Positions 37,305 through 54,652 of a DNA stretch of 64,000 nt are shown in pieces (positions within the stretch are counted from its first letter, which is position 1; each line of letters begins with the position of its first letter). The DNA is from Acanthochlamys bracteata. Taxonomy: Eukaryota > Streptophyta > Magnoliopsida > Pandanales > Velloziaceae. The stretch covers positions 2,666,001-2,730,000 of the forward strand of contig CM034140.1 in the NCBI GenBank assembly GCA_019914995.1, given 5' to 3'. Below the pieces are notes generated by a model. The model saw nothing but the letters and a program-made list of their open reading frames with translations, did not search any database and was not told the DNA's origin. The position numbers and the translations under genes were made by a program.

Positions 37305-40300
37305 ATGGAATCTTCGTCGCCGGAAAATTGTTTGCCTGAAGCAGACTCGCTTCCCGATGGCTTCGTCGATAGCTCTGCCGAGCGGTCGCCGCCGCCGCCA
37401 TCGTCTGTTGATGCGCTGGATAGAGACTATAAGGATCCGTTTATTGATTTGGAACCGGCAGTTGATCCGTCTGTGGATTATTCTCCACCGCAACAGATGG
37501 ATGACGGCGGGCAAGAGCCAGTACATGGGAGTGATAGTTTGGAAGGGTCTGCAACGGATTCGAACGCTGAAAAACTTCGAGAGTCTGGTAAGTGTTTAGC
37601 TGGATTTGATCTGATATAGTGGAAATGAAGTGTTTGTGAAGTTTTTTTTTTATAGTTTTGTAGAGTTGAGTCATTGTTTTATTAATTCTCGAGAATTTGT
37701 TTCTGAGCTGATCAAGCATTGCATGCTTGTTTAGGATTCAGTTTGTGGTCGGAAAGAGTGTATTGTGTTTAGTGGAATACTGGTTGAAAAGATCTATCTT
37801 ATCTTTTCTTCAATTTGTTGTGTTGATGAAGCAAATAGATTTCTGTAAGATTTTCTGTGCCTAGCAAAACTTTGAATAACATGACTACATTAGTTTGGAA
37901 ACTTGGTTCGATCTAGATAAAAGAATGAAGATGTGAACAGAATTCTAGGTGAGATTCCTAACTCTTTTACGAGAATTGCCATTATGGCACTTCATCAAGG
38001 AGAGCCTTTTGGTGGTAATTGTGATCTTTGCAAGTAAATTGAGTTTATGGGCGCCATTTTGCATGTAAAACAGATATTGCAAGCTAACTGATAGCGTCGG
38101 TGTAGTTGTTAGTGATAACACAATGTCGAATACGATAATGTGGTGAGTAGTGACTTCCAATATTGATAATAATTTTTCAGGATATACAGCTATTCCTGTA
38201 AGTAATATGAAATTTGATTACTAATTTCTTCAGGGCTAGCAATACTGCAGTTGGGTCTATGTAATTTGCTTTTTATCTCATACGACTTGCAGATATTGGC
38301 GGGTCTCGAGAGTTGCATAACACCTCCATAACTGAAGGATCCACTTTGGAAGCAAATGAGTCCTTGAAAAATAAAAAACAAGTCAGTAATTTTTTAGTTC
38401 CTAAAGTATCTTCAGGTTTTATGTTATATGTCATGTGGAAGATGTCTCTACACCTATTATCATGCTGCTTTATATTGAATACATTCTCATGGTCACCTAC
38501 ATGATAATGAAAATATTTGCTTTCAAGCTTACATGGAAACCCTTTTTTTATTGCTTTTTTTGGGGGGGAGCTAATGGGAAAGTAAAGTTCTGTATGATGG
38601 ATTGTGGATAAATATGGATTTAAGCTATTCATGCCACTTGGTTGTCCTCATGGTACCAGTCCATTAAGAGAACTCTTAATCACCCGTTTATATCAATCTT
38701 GGTTAGATCATATTTCACATCCATATTGAAGTATTGAATCTCAATTTTCTGAGAGAGTGCAAACAGATGCTGCATTTAAGACAAGTTCTTTCCATTTCAA
38801 ATTTACTAGACTCTGCACCTATCTCTCCATCTGCTCTATGTAATTTGTATTTCATTGTTTCAGGAAAGCTCTGAAACTAAGAAAAAGGCAACAAAGCGTA
38901 GCCTAAAGTCTGACAAAGAATTGTTAGAATTCACTTTCCAGTATCGGAAGGTTGTTGCAGAGAGAGATTCAGGTTAGCATGCTAGATACTAAACATAGCT
39001 GTGCTAATTATAGTCTATTCACATGAACTCTTTAGTTAAATGCTTAAGCTCTTACTTATGGAATCTTGAACAAGCTAAGTTATCCAACCTCTACTTTTTA
39101 AGTCATTCTTATAAAACCTAATCAGTAGTAATGTTCTTGCACCAACTGGAATTTAACTATAAATCTTGCTTACCTAAAAGGTTATCTTAGCCATAAACTT
39201 GTGCCTTCATTATTAGGAACATTCTAGTGTTCTAGGAGTGCGCAGGATGATATAACGTATCTGATATAATGTCTTTCTTATATTTTGAAGCTCTTGCCGT
39301 TCGAGAAAGGCTTGAGTCACTCTGTAGGGAATTGCAACGTCAGAACAAAATTCTGATGGTACCGCTTGTTTTCCTTTATTTTAACAACCAAGGATAACAT
39401 TCATAGCATTTGCTGGTGAAATTTCCAGTTTTTATCAGTAGCTTATGTTGTTTAAAAAGGTTCTAATTTGGTAGGTCCTTCTACTGATTGCTTGATGTCA
39501 ATCGCTGCAGGATGAATGTCAACGAGTATCAACAGAGGGTCAGAACATGAGGCTAGATTTATCTAATAAATTTAACAATGCAATCAAGGTGCCCATACAC
39601 TGTACTGAGTTTTTCTTTTCTCTTGTGCTTATGTGGTTCACAGTTAGGACATTTTACCTAGTTGCATGGTAACTTTCTCATGTATCTTTTGAGTTTTATT
39701 TGGGATTTCTATCTTGGATGGAAGAATAATATTCTACTTCAAAAACCGCCAGCTTTAGATAAAGCCTCTTAGTTTTTCATGCTGCTGAATAGATTATTGG
39801 TTATGCTTCACTGCTTCCTAACTCTGATAGCATTTAGTGTACAGATTATTTGATATCAATGTCTTACTGGAGTTTGTTTGTAGGATGTCAGCAGTAAGCT
39901 TGAGCTGCAGAAGGATGAATGCCTCGGTCAACTAAAGGAGAATGAGATGTGAGTTTGTTTCTGCTTTTGATAATACATTGCTTTCATTTATCTTAGATTC
40001 GTGGGTGCATCCATTGTCAACCTGAATTAGCATGGCAATACCTAACTGCTCTATTTTATCAAAGCTGTAATCTCATCCTACAATGGAGTCCCTTTTGTAG
40101 TTTCACTTTGTTCATGTAATTGATGAATGCTGCTTTAGAGCCTTGTCCGTAATTGTTAATTGGTGCAGAAGAGGGTTCTTCATTCTGTTCATGGCACAAT
40201 TACTTTGCTATTGAAGTTACAAACACAGCCATACCAATTCTATTTGACCCAGTTATATATTTTTTTTTCCCTAAAATTATAAGTTTGATACCTTATAGTT

Positions 40301-43300
40301 TAGATGAAAGCTGAATTTCATGTTTGATAATAGTTCATAAAATTCTTAAAATATATGTGCTGTTCTTTCTTAGGCTAAGAAGCAAGTTAAAACATCTGGC
40401 AGATCAGTATGCTCTTACGGAACAACAGTTTGAAGCAAAGGTGTGTAATGTTTTCTGATAACCCTATTCTTGCTGATAAGCCCCTCCACTTTTTATTTCT
40501 CTTTTTCCTCATTTCTCTTTGTGTCCTTTTGTTTAGATCAAAGTCATCCAAAAGAAAGCTTCTTGTAAGTCTTTCATGTTTGGCATATTGCTTGTAGCAG
40601 AATGGAATCTAGATGATGCAGATTTTAAAGTTTCAAGTTACACACCTTTTTATATTGGCTGCGCTAGTAGCTTGTTACTTTGTAGCTATAGTGCTTGATT
40701 GTTTGTTGATTTTTTCTTTTCTTAAAAATCTAAATATCTTGCTAGTTGCAGTTTTCCTTATTCTAATAAATTCTGAATCAACTTGGGTAAATACTAAATA
40801 GGTTATGTTGAGCTAAGCTTATGGATTCTTTCATGCTAAGGTGATTTTGCTTGGAGCAGTCATGTTCTGATATTTTACTGCAATATTTTTGTTGGGTTTT
40901 TGTGTGCTATTTTCTGCTTCTATCCTCTGATCATTCTTTTACTAAAATCCAAGCAGTTAAAGCAGAAGACGTTGGAGCTTCAGCTTGCTGATCTAAAACT
41001 ACAGCAAGAGCAAGAACGGTCAGCTCAAGAGCACACACAAATGCAATCATATGCTGAGCAGGTGTCACAGCTTTTAGATACGGAAAAGAATCTGCGCTTA
41101 CAGCTAGCTGCTGATGGGGAGAAATTTCAGCAATTCCAAGTACTACTTCAACGACTTGAAGTTTGTGGCTTCGGCTACAGTATGTTGTGAAAGATGCTTG
41201 CTTTCCAAATAAATGTCTTATAAAATATTTCAAATTATGATTAATTGGAGAACTTAAAGTGATCATGCCCAACACATAGGCTGTTCGCCTCTGGCCCTTT
41301 ACTTGAAATTCTCCTTCATCCTCACCTGTGTTAATAATATATTCAAACACCTTGGTTTGGTATTAGAGCCTTTTTACATGAGAGACAGCTTTTCTCCTTA
41401 TCTTTGACCAGGTATGGTATCTATGGTCAAGGCTGAGGCAATACAAAATTCTCTTAGATATAAACTCTAGGCAATTCCCCTGTTTATTGATGCTTTTACG
41501 TTTTGCTTCTTGAATGGTTTATTAAAATACTCAGAGTAACCATGCATGTAATCTAATCCAAACACACCATTTAAAGGCGGCAACACTTTCATTTATATCC
41601 AATGCTTACAGAGTTCTTTCACCGAAAGATCTAGGTATTGGTCCTAAGAAGTGACATGGAAAACAAGGTATATGTCAATAGAGCTTGTTGGGAACTCCAA
41701 GCCAGTGTGTTACCTTTTTCTTCTATTAAAAGAGCTTGACTTTTTTGGCCGTGAAACTCTTCATCAATATCTATAGAACAAAAGTGTTAACAACCCTTCA
41801 AGGATTATTCATTGACAATATCAGCTTTCTTTGTATTAGGAGGCAGGGATGTGAGAACATAAGATGCTAATTGCTTAATCATGATCATACTCCCCTTTTT
41901 GTCTGAACATTGGTTCTGGAAATGTGACTTTCTTTTGCAGGATGCATTGCTCAAGAGTAATGAAGTTTTTGAAACATTTAAGCAAGAGATGGAAAAGGTA
42001 TGGCTAGTTTAGCTAGTCCTCTCATCTTCAATATGCAATATAGAGATGCGACTTTTGAGTATGTGTTCAAGTTATTTAAGCACAAAATTGAGCCTTTGGT
42101 ATTTACGTAGAAATGTAGATGGCAAATTTAGTAAAGGATCTAAAACAGGAAAAATGCTTTTCTGATTCTGAAAAAAGAAAGTGAGCAATGAGATGAAAAG
42201 ATATGGCTATTTAGCTAATCTTCCTATCTTCAGTCAAGCAAAGTTGAAAGGGATATGCAATATAGAGATGGGGCTTTCCGGTATGCGTTCAAGTTATTTA
42301 AGCACAATATTGAGCCGTTTGTACTTATTTGAAGTGTACATGGCAATAATAAAGGATTTGCTATTCTGAAGAACAAATGTGAGCAATCAGAGGAAAAGAT
42401 ATGGCTAGTTAGCTGATCTTATTATCTTCGGTCAAGCAAAGTTGAATGGGATCATGTATAGATGGGACATTTCAGTAGGGTTCAGTTATTTAAGCACAAT
42501 ATTGAGCCTCTTGTATTTGTTTGAAATGTAGATGGCAAAATTGATAAAGGATCTGAAAAAGGATAATGCTTTTCTGAAGAACAAATGTGAGCAATCGGAT
42601 TATGCCATTGTAAAGCTTATTGAGGAGGTATGCTACTGAACTAAGTCTTATATGTGCTTTATCTATGAATTAATGAGATTGCTACTTGGTATGAGTTAAT
42701 TATTCACATTATGCTTGTCAGAATTTTGTCGCTATGCAATGCAGTGTTCCAAATTTCATCCTAATACTTGTTTTATTTGTCCATCTATATGGGGTTAATT
42801 AGTTTCCCTTTGCTCCCATCTCCTGCCATTCCTATGTAAGAAATATCTTGTTTAACGGACCACTGAGGAACCAAGAAAGTTAGGGCTTTCTAGTAAATCT
42901 TTCTACTAACTGTCATGACATGACATCATAAATTTGGGCTTGTTGTTTATCAATTAGGTTTAGAAGCTTCTTCTATCGGTCTTGCTTATGAACAAAATAC
43001 TTTATTCATTAGACCTGTCGGCCATGTCAGTTCATAACAAAGTCCTGTTTATTCTTGAAGCTCCTTATGCAGCTATTTCCTTTTTAACCACGCCTGGCTG
43101 GATCTGTTTTTGCTTTTCATTAAGTTGTTGCAAGAAGTTGAGCCCTTTTTCATTATCTCATGAATTTGCACATCTAGATTTAGTTATGTTCAGTAGATTG
43201 ATGGTGGGTTATTCCAATTTCTTACTGGCAGCGTGAAAACATGAAGAAACAGATTGAAAAGATAAAGAACCAAAAGGAAAAGCTGGAGTCTTTGTGCAGA

Positions 43301-43402
43301 TTGTTGCAGGCAGAAAGGAAGCAGCAATCAACTGAGGTCACTGATAGTAGTCCAGTAACCTCTGTGCAAGAAAAAGTAGAACCCGGTGACAGAAACTCTT
43401 GA
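37305..43402 (+). CDS. Taxilin family coiled-coil protein, 421 aa
   Basis: Eleven exons: 37305-37587, 38293-38381, 38864-38972, 39291-39358, 39511-39588, 39884-39948, 40374-40440, 40957-41139, 41941-41997, 42532-42627, 43232-43402; total 1266 nt. The first 120 residues are acidic, Ser/Pro-rich and probably disordered. From about 135 to 400 the protein is a continuous coiled coil with the taxilin signature: ELLEFTFQYRKVVAERDSA, LESLCRELQRQNK, RLDLSNKFNNAIKDVSSKL, KLKQKTLELQLADLKL, and LKKDNAFLKNKCEQSD. The closing EKLESLCRLLQAER is also conserved. Animal taxilins bind syntaxins and act in vesicle traffic; the plant proteins (At5g50840 type) are little studied, so a traffic role is inference. 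The intron before exon 10 holds decayed tandem copies of that exon. Confidence 0.93.
41985..42600 (+). repeat. Tandem triplication of an exon-intron-exon junction in the taxilin gene
   Basis: Three units of about 200 bases lie head to tail. Each runs from the end of exon 9 (GAAAAG then GTATGGCTAGTT) through the intron into the first 60 or so bases of exon 10. Units start at 41992, about 42195 and about 42393. The donor GT (41998) of unit 1 is AT in units 2 and 3 (42201, 42399). Two relic copies of exon 10 lie at about 42118-42188 and 42350-42390, with deletions and substitutions. The third copy is the intact exon 42532-42627. Confidence 0.88.
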
Positions 43403-46400
43403 ATTCAAATGTTATACTACTTGTGTGAGTCAGACACGAGCAAAAGGCATAAGAATCATTAATTTTTCCACTTGTGTTTTTATGGTGTATTTTGATTATT
43501 ATATTATGGGAACATTTGATCCTTCAATAGATCAACATGATCCCAAAAGTTTCTGTATGTCAACTGTCCATGTGCTGGGTCATTATGCTTCGCACTCTCT
43601 TTACTGAATATTATTCAATCTGGCTTTGGTTAACGAGGGCAACCAATATACCTTGAGCATTTTGTTCTAAAGCTGATTACTGCCTGTGTTCTTTTAGCTG
43701 ATATTGTCAGTTTTGAGCAGAATGCACTCAAAAAGCGCAAAAGGTTCCATAATTGCGCATGCATGCGAGCAAGTATATGTTCTTCATTCACAAGAACTAC
43801 TACTTTATTTGTTGTTCTTCTTCGAAGAACTTGTTTGCTTGGAAATTGTTTGACATAAAAATGGCAGATGAGAATATGTCCCGTCTCTCGCACCACAGAG
43901 ATCCCGTCAAGTCTTCAGGGAAGCGTTTTTTTCTTTCTGGAACTGGAAGTCTTTCATTTTCATGTTTATACTGAAGAGAGCTTGAGAGTAAGCTTTCATT
44001 GTTCTTCAATCTAAGAGTGGAACAAATTGCACCATTTGTTACTGCAATCGGCGTAGGGGTAGAAGGTGTTTGACAAACAGAAAGGAAGAAGGATATTTCG
44101 TAAACATTGATGTTGATGTCATATTGATTTAACATAGAGAAATCTGTATGCAGCACATCAAACTGCAGGAATGCAACTTCAGTGGGAAAAGAACGAAGAG
44201 AAGGGTTGATTCGCCCCAAGCATTTATATAGTGTAACATCTTAATTTCCTTTAAGGGATAGTTTTGTCAATATAAATATTTTAGGTTAGGAATGAGTTGG
44301 GTCGATGGACTACAAGCAGGTACCATGATCATGCTTTTTTCTAAAACACTTATTAATATTTTGGGCATGTTCTGGGAGCCTTTTTTCTTAATTTTTTATT
44401 TCACATTTTTTAATAAAATTTATGAAATATTTTACAAATTTTTTTTAAAATTTTAAAAGTACAGAAAAATTTTACGTATGAAATTTTCTTATTATTATTT
44501 TTTTTAAATTAAAAAAGTATGACTTATTTTTCAAAATTTTTTAAAATATTACTCTTTTTCGAAAGCTACTTTTCAATAAGCACTCACAAACATCTAGCTA
44601 GGGGTCTGTGTCGGTGGACTTCAATTTTCTTGATTTGAAGTGCAAAAAGATTCAACGTTGATATTGGGGCTAATTAGGAGCCTAGTCGATTTTTATGCAG
44701 AGCTATAACACTGTAGGTACTTAGTGTTCATTAATACTAATTTGATAGACATTAGTAATTGTTTGTGCATATTTGTTAGGATCGGAAAAAGGAAGATAGT
44801 GTACTAAGAGAATTATGGTGGCTTGAGCAATAACAAAGAATTTAAGGTGAGAGTTATCGTGCCACCTTTTTTTCTAAAGTAACATTAGGTTTTCGGCATA
44901 GGTAACATTTACTTTACCCTTCCGTCATACCTCGCCAACTTCTTGCATATTGATTAGACCCTCATGGTACATAAATGTATGTGATGCTGGCTTCTTGAAG
45001 GATGATAAGTATTTGTGATAACTTGAATGGTAACATTGATTATTACAATGCATAGATCATGTATAATGTGAGCTTTATTGAAATTAAAAGAGAAATTTAT
45101 ATGTGTGGTTTATGAATGATTGGATAATAGTTATTATGTTTTATCTAAAGAGTTAAATGAATTATGACGACGATTTTATAAGTTATATATTCATATGATT
45201 TGAAAACGATTTGGTATAATTACTATCATATTTTATTTGATAGGCTAATGATTTATGTTTAGTGATTTTTATGGATTTTAACTAAATTATATTTATTGGG
45301 ATATTTGTGGATTTTGTAATGCTTAGATGCTCGCGCTGCATTGAGGCAGGCGACAGTCAGATGTTAACTTCAAGATCTCGTCTCTTCTTTCTTTTCTCTT
45401 TTTTGTTTGTAGACTAGGCGGACTCTTGCATAGGGGTGATAATATCACGGCACCTACATTAAATGTATGGATATGTGAACGAGCTGGAGATGCGGTCTCA
45501 CTCGGTCCTTAGTATATATCCCGACTCCCTGACTGGTGTAATTGCTGCAGATTGATGTTTGGTATTAAATGCTTACTTGTTATGAGTTCTTGATTGGCTT
45601 TCAGTATTTGTTGTTCACTAAAGTATTCATACTTTATTTATCTATGTATTTAGTTATTATTTAATATATTATATTTCTAATCATTTATGTTTAATTTAAT
45701 TTTATTTAATATTCTTGTTATTGAACTGCAATTTTTGTATTTATACTTTTAAGAACAATCTAAATGCTTATATAACGAGAATTCTATTCTCTTAATTTTA
45801 TTGTATAATTATTGTTTGATGCATATGCATTGCATATAGTCAAACCCTTCGTACCAAGAATTGAGTCGGTACGGGACGATTCAGAATTTAGTAAGAATGA
45901 TCTTGATCCAATTCATACATTTTTGCATATGTAGAAAGATAGTACGCAATTATTAAAATAATGCATTAGAAAATTTAAACGGTGCATTAGTTATTTTTAA
46001 CCTCACTGAGACTGAGCTCATGTCGTTCTTTTTTTTTGTCTTCCTCAGATAGCTCGGAGACAGTAAAGCGAGAATCTGAGTTGGCATCATCGATCAAGTC
46101 TATGCATTGAGAGTATTCTAATGTTTTCTTCAACACTCCACTTTTTGCATATAGGTGACTTTGTAATCTCAAGAAACATGTACTACTCTATTGTTTATTT
46201 ATGTATTGTCGTATATTTTTAGGTATTATTTATTTTGTAATATAGTGGGTAGGCTACTGATAGCCATTGATCGTAGTGTGAATTATTTTAGCAATTATAT
46301 TATTTTTCTTTTGTGGTATGAGAAGGTATATATATTTTCGTTTTATGTTAAATTACACCCTTGGAGTTTTAGAGGAGGTGTTGTCAAAATTTTTCAAACT

Positions 46401-46504
46401 TTTGGTACTTATTATTTGAAGCTGTTAGGACAATTTTGGAGTCATGCTCTAGGTAGGAGTGTGACATATAGGTATGGAATTCTTGCAATGATGAAATTCC
46501 TTGA
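43403..46504. other. Gene-poor stretch after taxilin
   Basis: The first part is the taxilin 3' flank. A MITE-like element sits at 44366-44594. From 44600 to 46500 the sequence is AT-rich with a few less AT-rich islands (near 45330-45540). I recognise no protein domain, tRNA or rRNA. It could hold an old, degraded retroelement, but I cannot show terminal repeats. Long frames at 43800-44219 (minus) and 46191-46517 (plus) lack domains; the first begins without an ATG. Confidence 0.5.
44366..44594. mobile_element. MITE-like element with imperfect inverted ends
   Basis: The left end GCATGTTCTGGGAG (44366 onward) pairs imperfectly with the inverse of the right end (44581-44594, GATGTTTGTGAGTG on the opposite strand). 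The interior is AT-rich and non-coding. Proposed from end similarity only. Confidence 0.38.
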
Positions 46505-47221
46505 AAGGGAGATATGATTGTTGATGAGGAGAAAGATTTTTTAGATGCCTAAATTTTCGAGGCCCAAAACTTTACAAGCATTGAAAGCTTTAAACACCGC
46601 TGCTCAATTACAGTGAGTTGTAGATCTTCTTCCTTAAACACGAATTTTTAACTTTTCAAAGCATTAACTACACAAATTTAGAGACATTGTGTTCTTGGTT
46701 TTGCCCAATCTTCATTATCTTTGAGCTTCATTTAGCATGATTATTGAAACAGTTCTAATCAAAGAGTAGCTGATTTGATTTTGGCGGTTCTGATTTTGCA
46801 ATATTCATCTCAGTTATTGATTTCTCAGAGAAAAAGGAGCTACCCCGGAAAAGTTGGCAGACCAACGTGGTGTGAGGAGCTTGTTATCAAGGTCTGAGGC
46901 ACCACCTGTTGATGCAGGCTTAGAAGGAAGAGTAGTTCCTGTCCTAGTATGATATCTTGCATGTGGAACAACAGATGAACAGGTCTAAAGAGCTTTCTTT
47001 TGCTTGTATTGCCTTAAATTGCCTATAATCTTGAATGTATTTGCATCACTTCTCCCTAGATATCAGTGAATTAATCTTATTCTTCATTACGTAGTGGTTG
47101 GTAATTTCTGTATTGTAGTTGCTTGAAGCTGCATGGTGCCTAACTAATGTAGCAGCTGTGCAACCTGAAGAAACAAAATCTCTATTGCGAGCATTGCCAT
47201 TGCTTATAGCTCATCGTGGAG
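46505..47221 (+). pseudogene. Importin subunit alpha fragment (IMPA-9-like), decayed
   Basis: Three exon remnants in order. About 46505-46611: MIVDEEKDFLDA then a stop, followed by text like the region before the first ARM repeat. 46829-46982: EKGATPEKLADQRGVRSLL and RSEAPPVDAGL, with a TGA at 46950-46952, ending GTTDEQ. 47119-47221: LLEAAWCLTNVAAVQPEETK and SLLRALPLLIAH, a clear ARM repeat. Order and text match the N-terminal third of plant importin alpha of the IMPA-9 type. Introns are kept between the pieces (donor at 46983, acceptor at 47118), so this is a DNA-level partial duplication. In-frame stops at 46550-46552 and 46950-46952 and the absence of the remaining ARM repeats show it is not functional. 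The first piece is the least certain. Confidence 0.82.
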
Positions 47222-48299
47222 GTTGGGCTTTCTTCCTTTGTATTTCTTTCTTGACATTCAAGGCAATGTTGACGAGGTTCTCAATTTTATTCACCTTTAG
47301 AAAAGGAAATTGTTACTTGTCAAGGCCAAAATGCCTTGATTTGGTTCAAGGTTAACATCGATACATTTGTCCGAGTGGGAGTAGTGGACCAATGCACTAA
47401 CACTGTTTCAGGTGCAACCAGTTCGCCCTTTAAGGGATCAAGGCTATTTTTGGCCTTCATGAAAAGCACATCTCAAACACAAATGGATTGCTATTTCTTT
47501 GCGTTCTGTGTCAGGCATTGATTTTGATATATTTCTAATGAGAGAAGTCCTTTTAAACTTTTTGTCTTCTGATTTGTTTTCCTTGTAGTGTAACATTGTA
47601 GTGATACATCCTGCATGTCTAAGGTGGAGTCAAAACCCATCACTTTTATTAATAGGTCGCTTGTGCAAAGCAAAGTTTTACGGAAAAAGTATTTATGAAA
47701 TATAATTTTTTTAAAATAAAAAACATTTTTATTTTTTATTTAAAAAAATAATAAAAATATATAATAAAAAAATTTTATTATGTAAAATTTTTTATATTTT
47801 TAAAATTTTTTTAAAAATATTTATAACATATATATAAAAAAATATAAAATTAAAAATTAAAAAGTAATATATCTTGTAGGCTTATGCTCTATAGCTTTGT
47901 CTGTGGCGTATGGTTAAAATTGGAGAGTCTTTGCGACAACAATGCAAAAAAGAACATTAGTAGCAATTGAAAAGGTAAATTAAAATTATAACAAGAATTT
48001 AAGAACACTGCATAGACTTCTAGGAGTTCAATGTTTTGCTAGTGTCATAATCTATGAACAGCCAAGCTCAAGATTTCTGACAATTAATTTTAAAAGTAGG
48101 GGCGAAAAACTACATAACAATCCCTCCAGTAACAAGGCCATTTAGGCACAAGTATCCCCAATTTAACATCAGTCATCTACAGAAAAATATCTTAGTACAA
48201 TACAAGCTGCTACGCTCCCATAACAGACAAAACATCTAAGGATCATGACAGAGAATGCCTGATGAATAAGTGGTCGGATCATTGCCTTCCTTTTGAGGA
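47222..48299. other. Spacer with AT-rich repeat and S1FA 3' flank
   Basis: After the importin relic come about 450 bases with no recognised content, then an AT-rich repeat copy (47690-47875). The S1FA 3' untranslated region lies from about 48000. No further importin-alpha exon could be recognised here. Confidence 0.55.
47690..47875. repeat. AT-rich dispersed element, copy 3
   Basis: Shares with copies at 7390 and 16895 the left edge TATTTATGAAATA, the core AATAATAAAAATATATAATA, then TTTTTTATATTTTTAAA and TATTTATAACATATATAT. No clear terminal inverted repeats. Confidence 0.48.
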
Positions 48300-49987
48300 T
48301 TACTCTCCTGGTGGAGCGACTCCCTGCTTCAGCCTCTCCCTCTTTATCTTCTTCTTAGAAATAGGCTTCTTTTTCTTTGGCGGCAGAGTCTTCTGTGCAT
48401 ACACGTACAATGCATAGTTGCCCACAAGGAAAAGCAGTACTGCCCCTAAAACCACAATTAACACCACCAAACCTGGGTTAAAACCTTTCGCTCCCTCTTC
48501 TCTGACAACATTTCCCTGTTCAATGAAGAAGGCAGGTCAATAAAATGCATGAGAAATATAACTTGCTTTTGTGCAGTATGCTCAATTACTTTTTTTATCA
48601 ATGATGTAGCAGAAATATATTCCACTGTAAAAAGAAAGAATGAAAGGAGACGATGATAACAAATACAGTTAGTAGTCTATATGCCTTGTAAGCACAGAGC
48701 TTGTTTGGCAATATCAATAAAACAACCGTATAGAAATGTTTATGGTATAAACAGACTAGGGTTGCTAACACAACAGCTACATTCTCAAATGAACTACTTT
48801 GCAAAGTACCATACTCAATTAATAAGTAGCACCATGACAATACAATTCTACTCCACAAGCTTTACAGAGAAATGATTCTGTAATAGATATTATCCTAATC
48901 TTCAACCCTAAGCACAACACAAAATAGAATTCTTCCTACAAATTTGCTTATGTATCTCCAGAAAAGCATAAACATACTACTATCTCCTTGCTAAGCAAAA
49001 CCAAACAACAAAATGCGCAAGGCAATGACATATATAAAAAATTTGGTCTCCAGCATACTTCTAAAATGCACCAGATCACCCCAAAAAAAAAAACCTTAAA
49101 ATTATACATGAATCCAATGTGAACAATGTCAGATTACCATATCAGAAGGAGCTTTAAACACCTTTCTGATTGTGTTCTGATTGACAAGAAGAAATCACCA
49201 AAATGGTTAAATCTAGACAACTGTCAAGTATAGTTGCCAGTAGATACTAAAACATTTTTTCATAACAAATTAACCATACCACTTTCAACAAATTAACCAT
49301 ACCAGGTTCATGGTACTGCTAATGTTATCATCAACAACAAATTATCACTAACAACTAATTAAATCTGGAGAACAGTGTTTCTCTGCTTGGAAACACTGTT
49401 GATGCAATCTAATTCTTGTGAATGCTGACATAAAAGCAAGCTCCATGAAATCCTACTTTCTTTTATCTCTGAGATAATTTACAGGTTTGAATGTCCTTGG
49501 TTACTAGTAGAAATGTGAGAGCCAACACTACTGCTCAAAGCATTTACATGACAGAATTTTCCTTTTTCCTTTGTCATTATCTATATGCATGACATTTCTT
49601 GAGAGCTCTTTTATTACAGTTGCACATTTAAAATACTGTCTGCGATGAGATTAAACTCTCGGGCAAACATAATTACATGCAATACTTTAGGGGCTTCAGA
49701 AAGAACCATCATCAAATGAAGATCAACAAGACCACAATCATAAACTGGTTTTAAAATGTTCAGCAAAGTTAAAATCACACGCTTGACAGATTATAAACAA
49801 AGTCATAAATTAATAAGAGACCATTAAACCGCTATTGCATGTTCAAAATTTCAGTAGATCTATAATTAAGAAGATCATCAGCATAAGAACTCCACAAAAT
49901 AAAAAACGAAAAGCTACCACAGATCTAATAACGAAGCATAGAGCAGATCTTTACCACATCATCAGGGAATCTGAAATCCTCAGCCAT
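48300..49987 (-). CDS. S1FA: S1FA family small protein, 82 aa
   Basis: Two coding exons on the minus strand: 49987-49955 ([11 protein letters not shown]) and 48515-48300; total 249 nt. The second exon reads [18 protein letters not shown], then a hydrophobic stretch of about 20 residues ([19 protein letters not shown]), then [20 protein letters not shown] and a basic end closing [13 protein letters not shown]. The ending is diagnostic of S1FA. S1FA was described as a plant DNA-binding protein recognising the S1F element of plastid ribosomal protein promoters, with the basic region as nuclear signal and DNA contact. The obvious membrane-type helix sits oddly with that role. The intron is about 1.4 kb. 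A leader intron may lie upstream of 49990. Confidence 0.93.

Positions 49988-54652
<4,665 letters not shown>

Noticed and set aside
43800..44219. 139-codon minus-strand frame
   Set aside because: Begins without ATG (TTG), no recognisable domain, overlaps the taxilin 3' flank.
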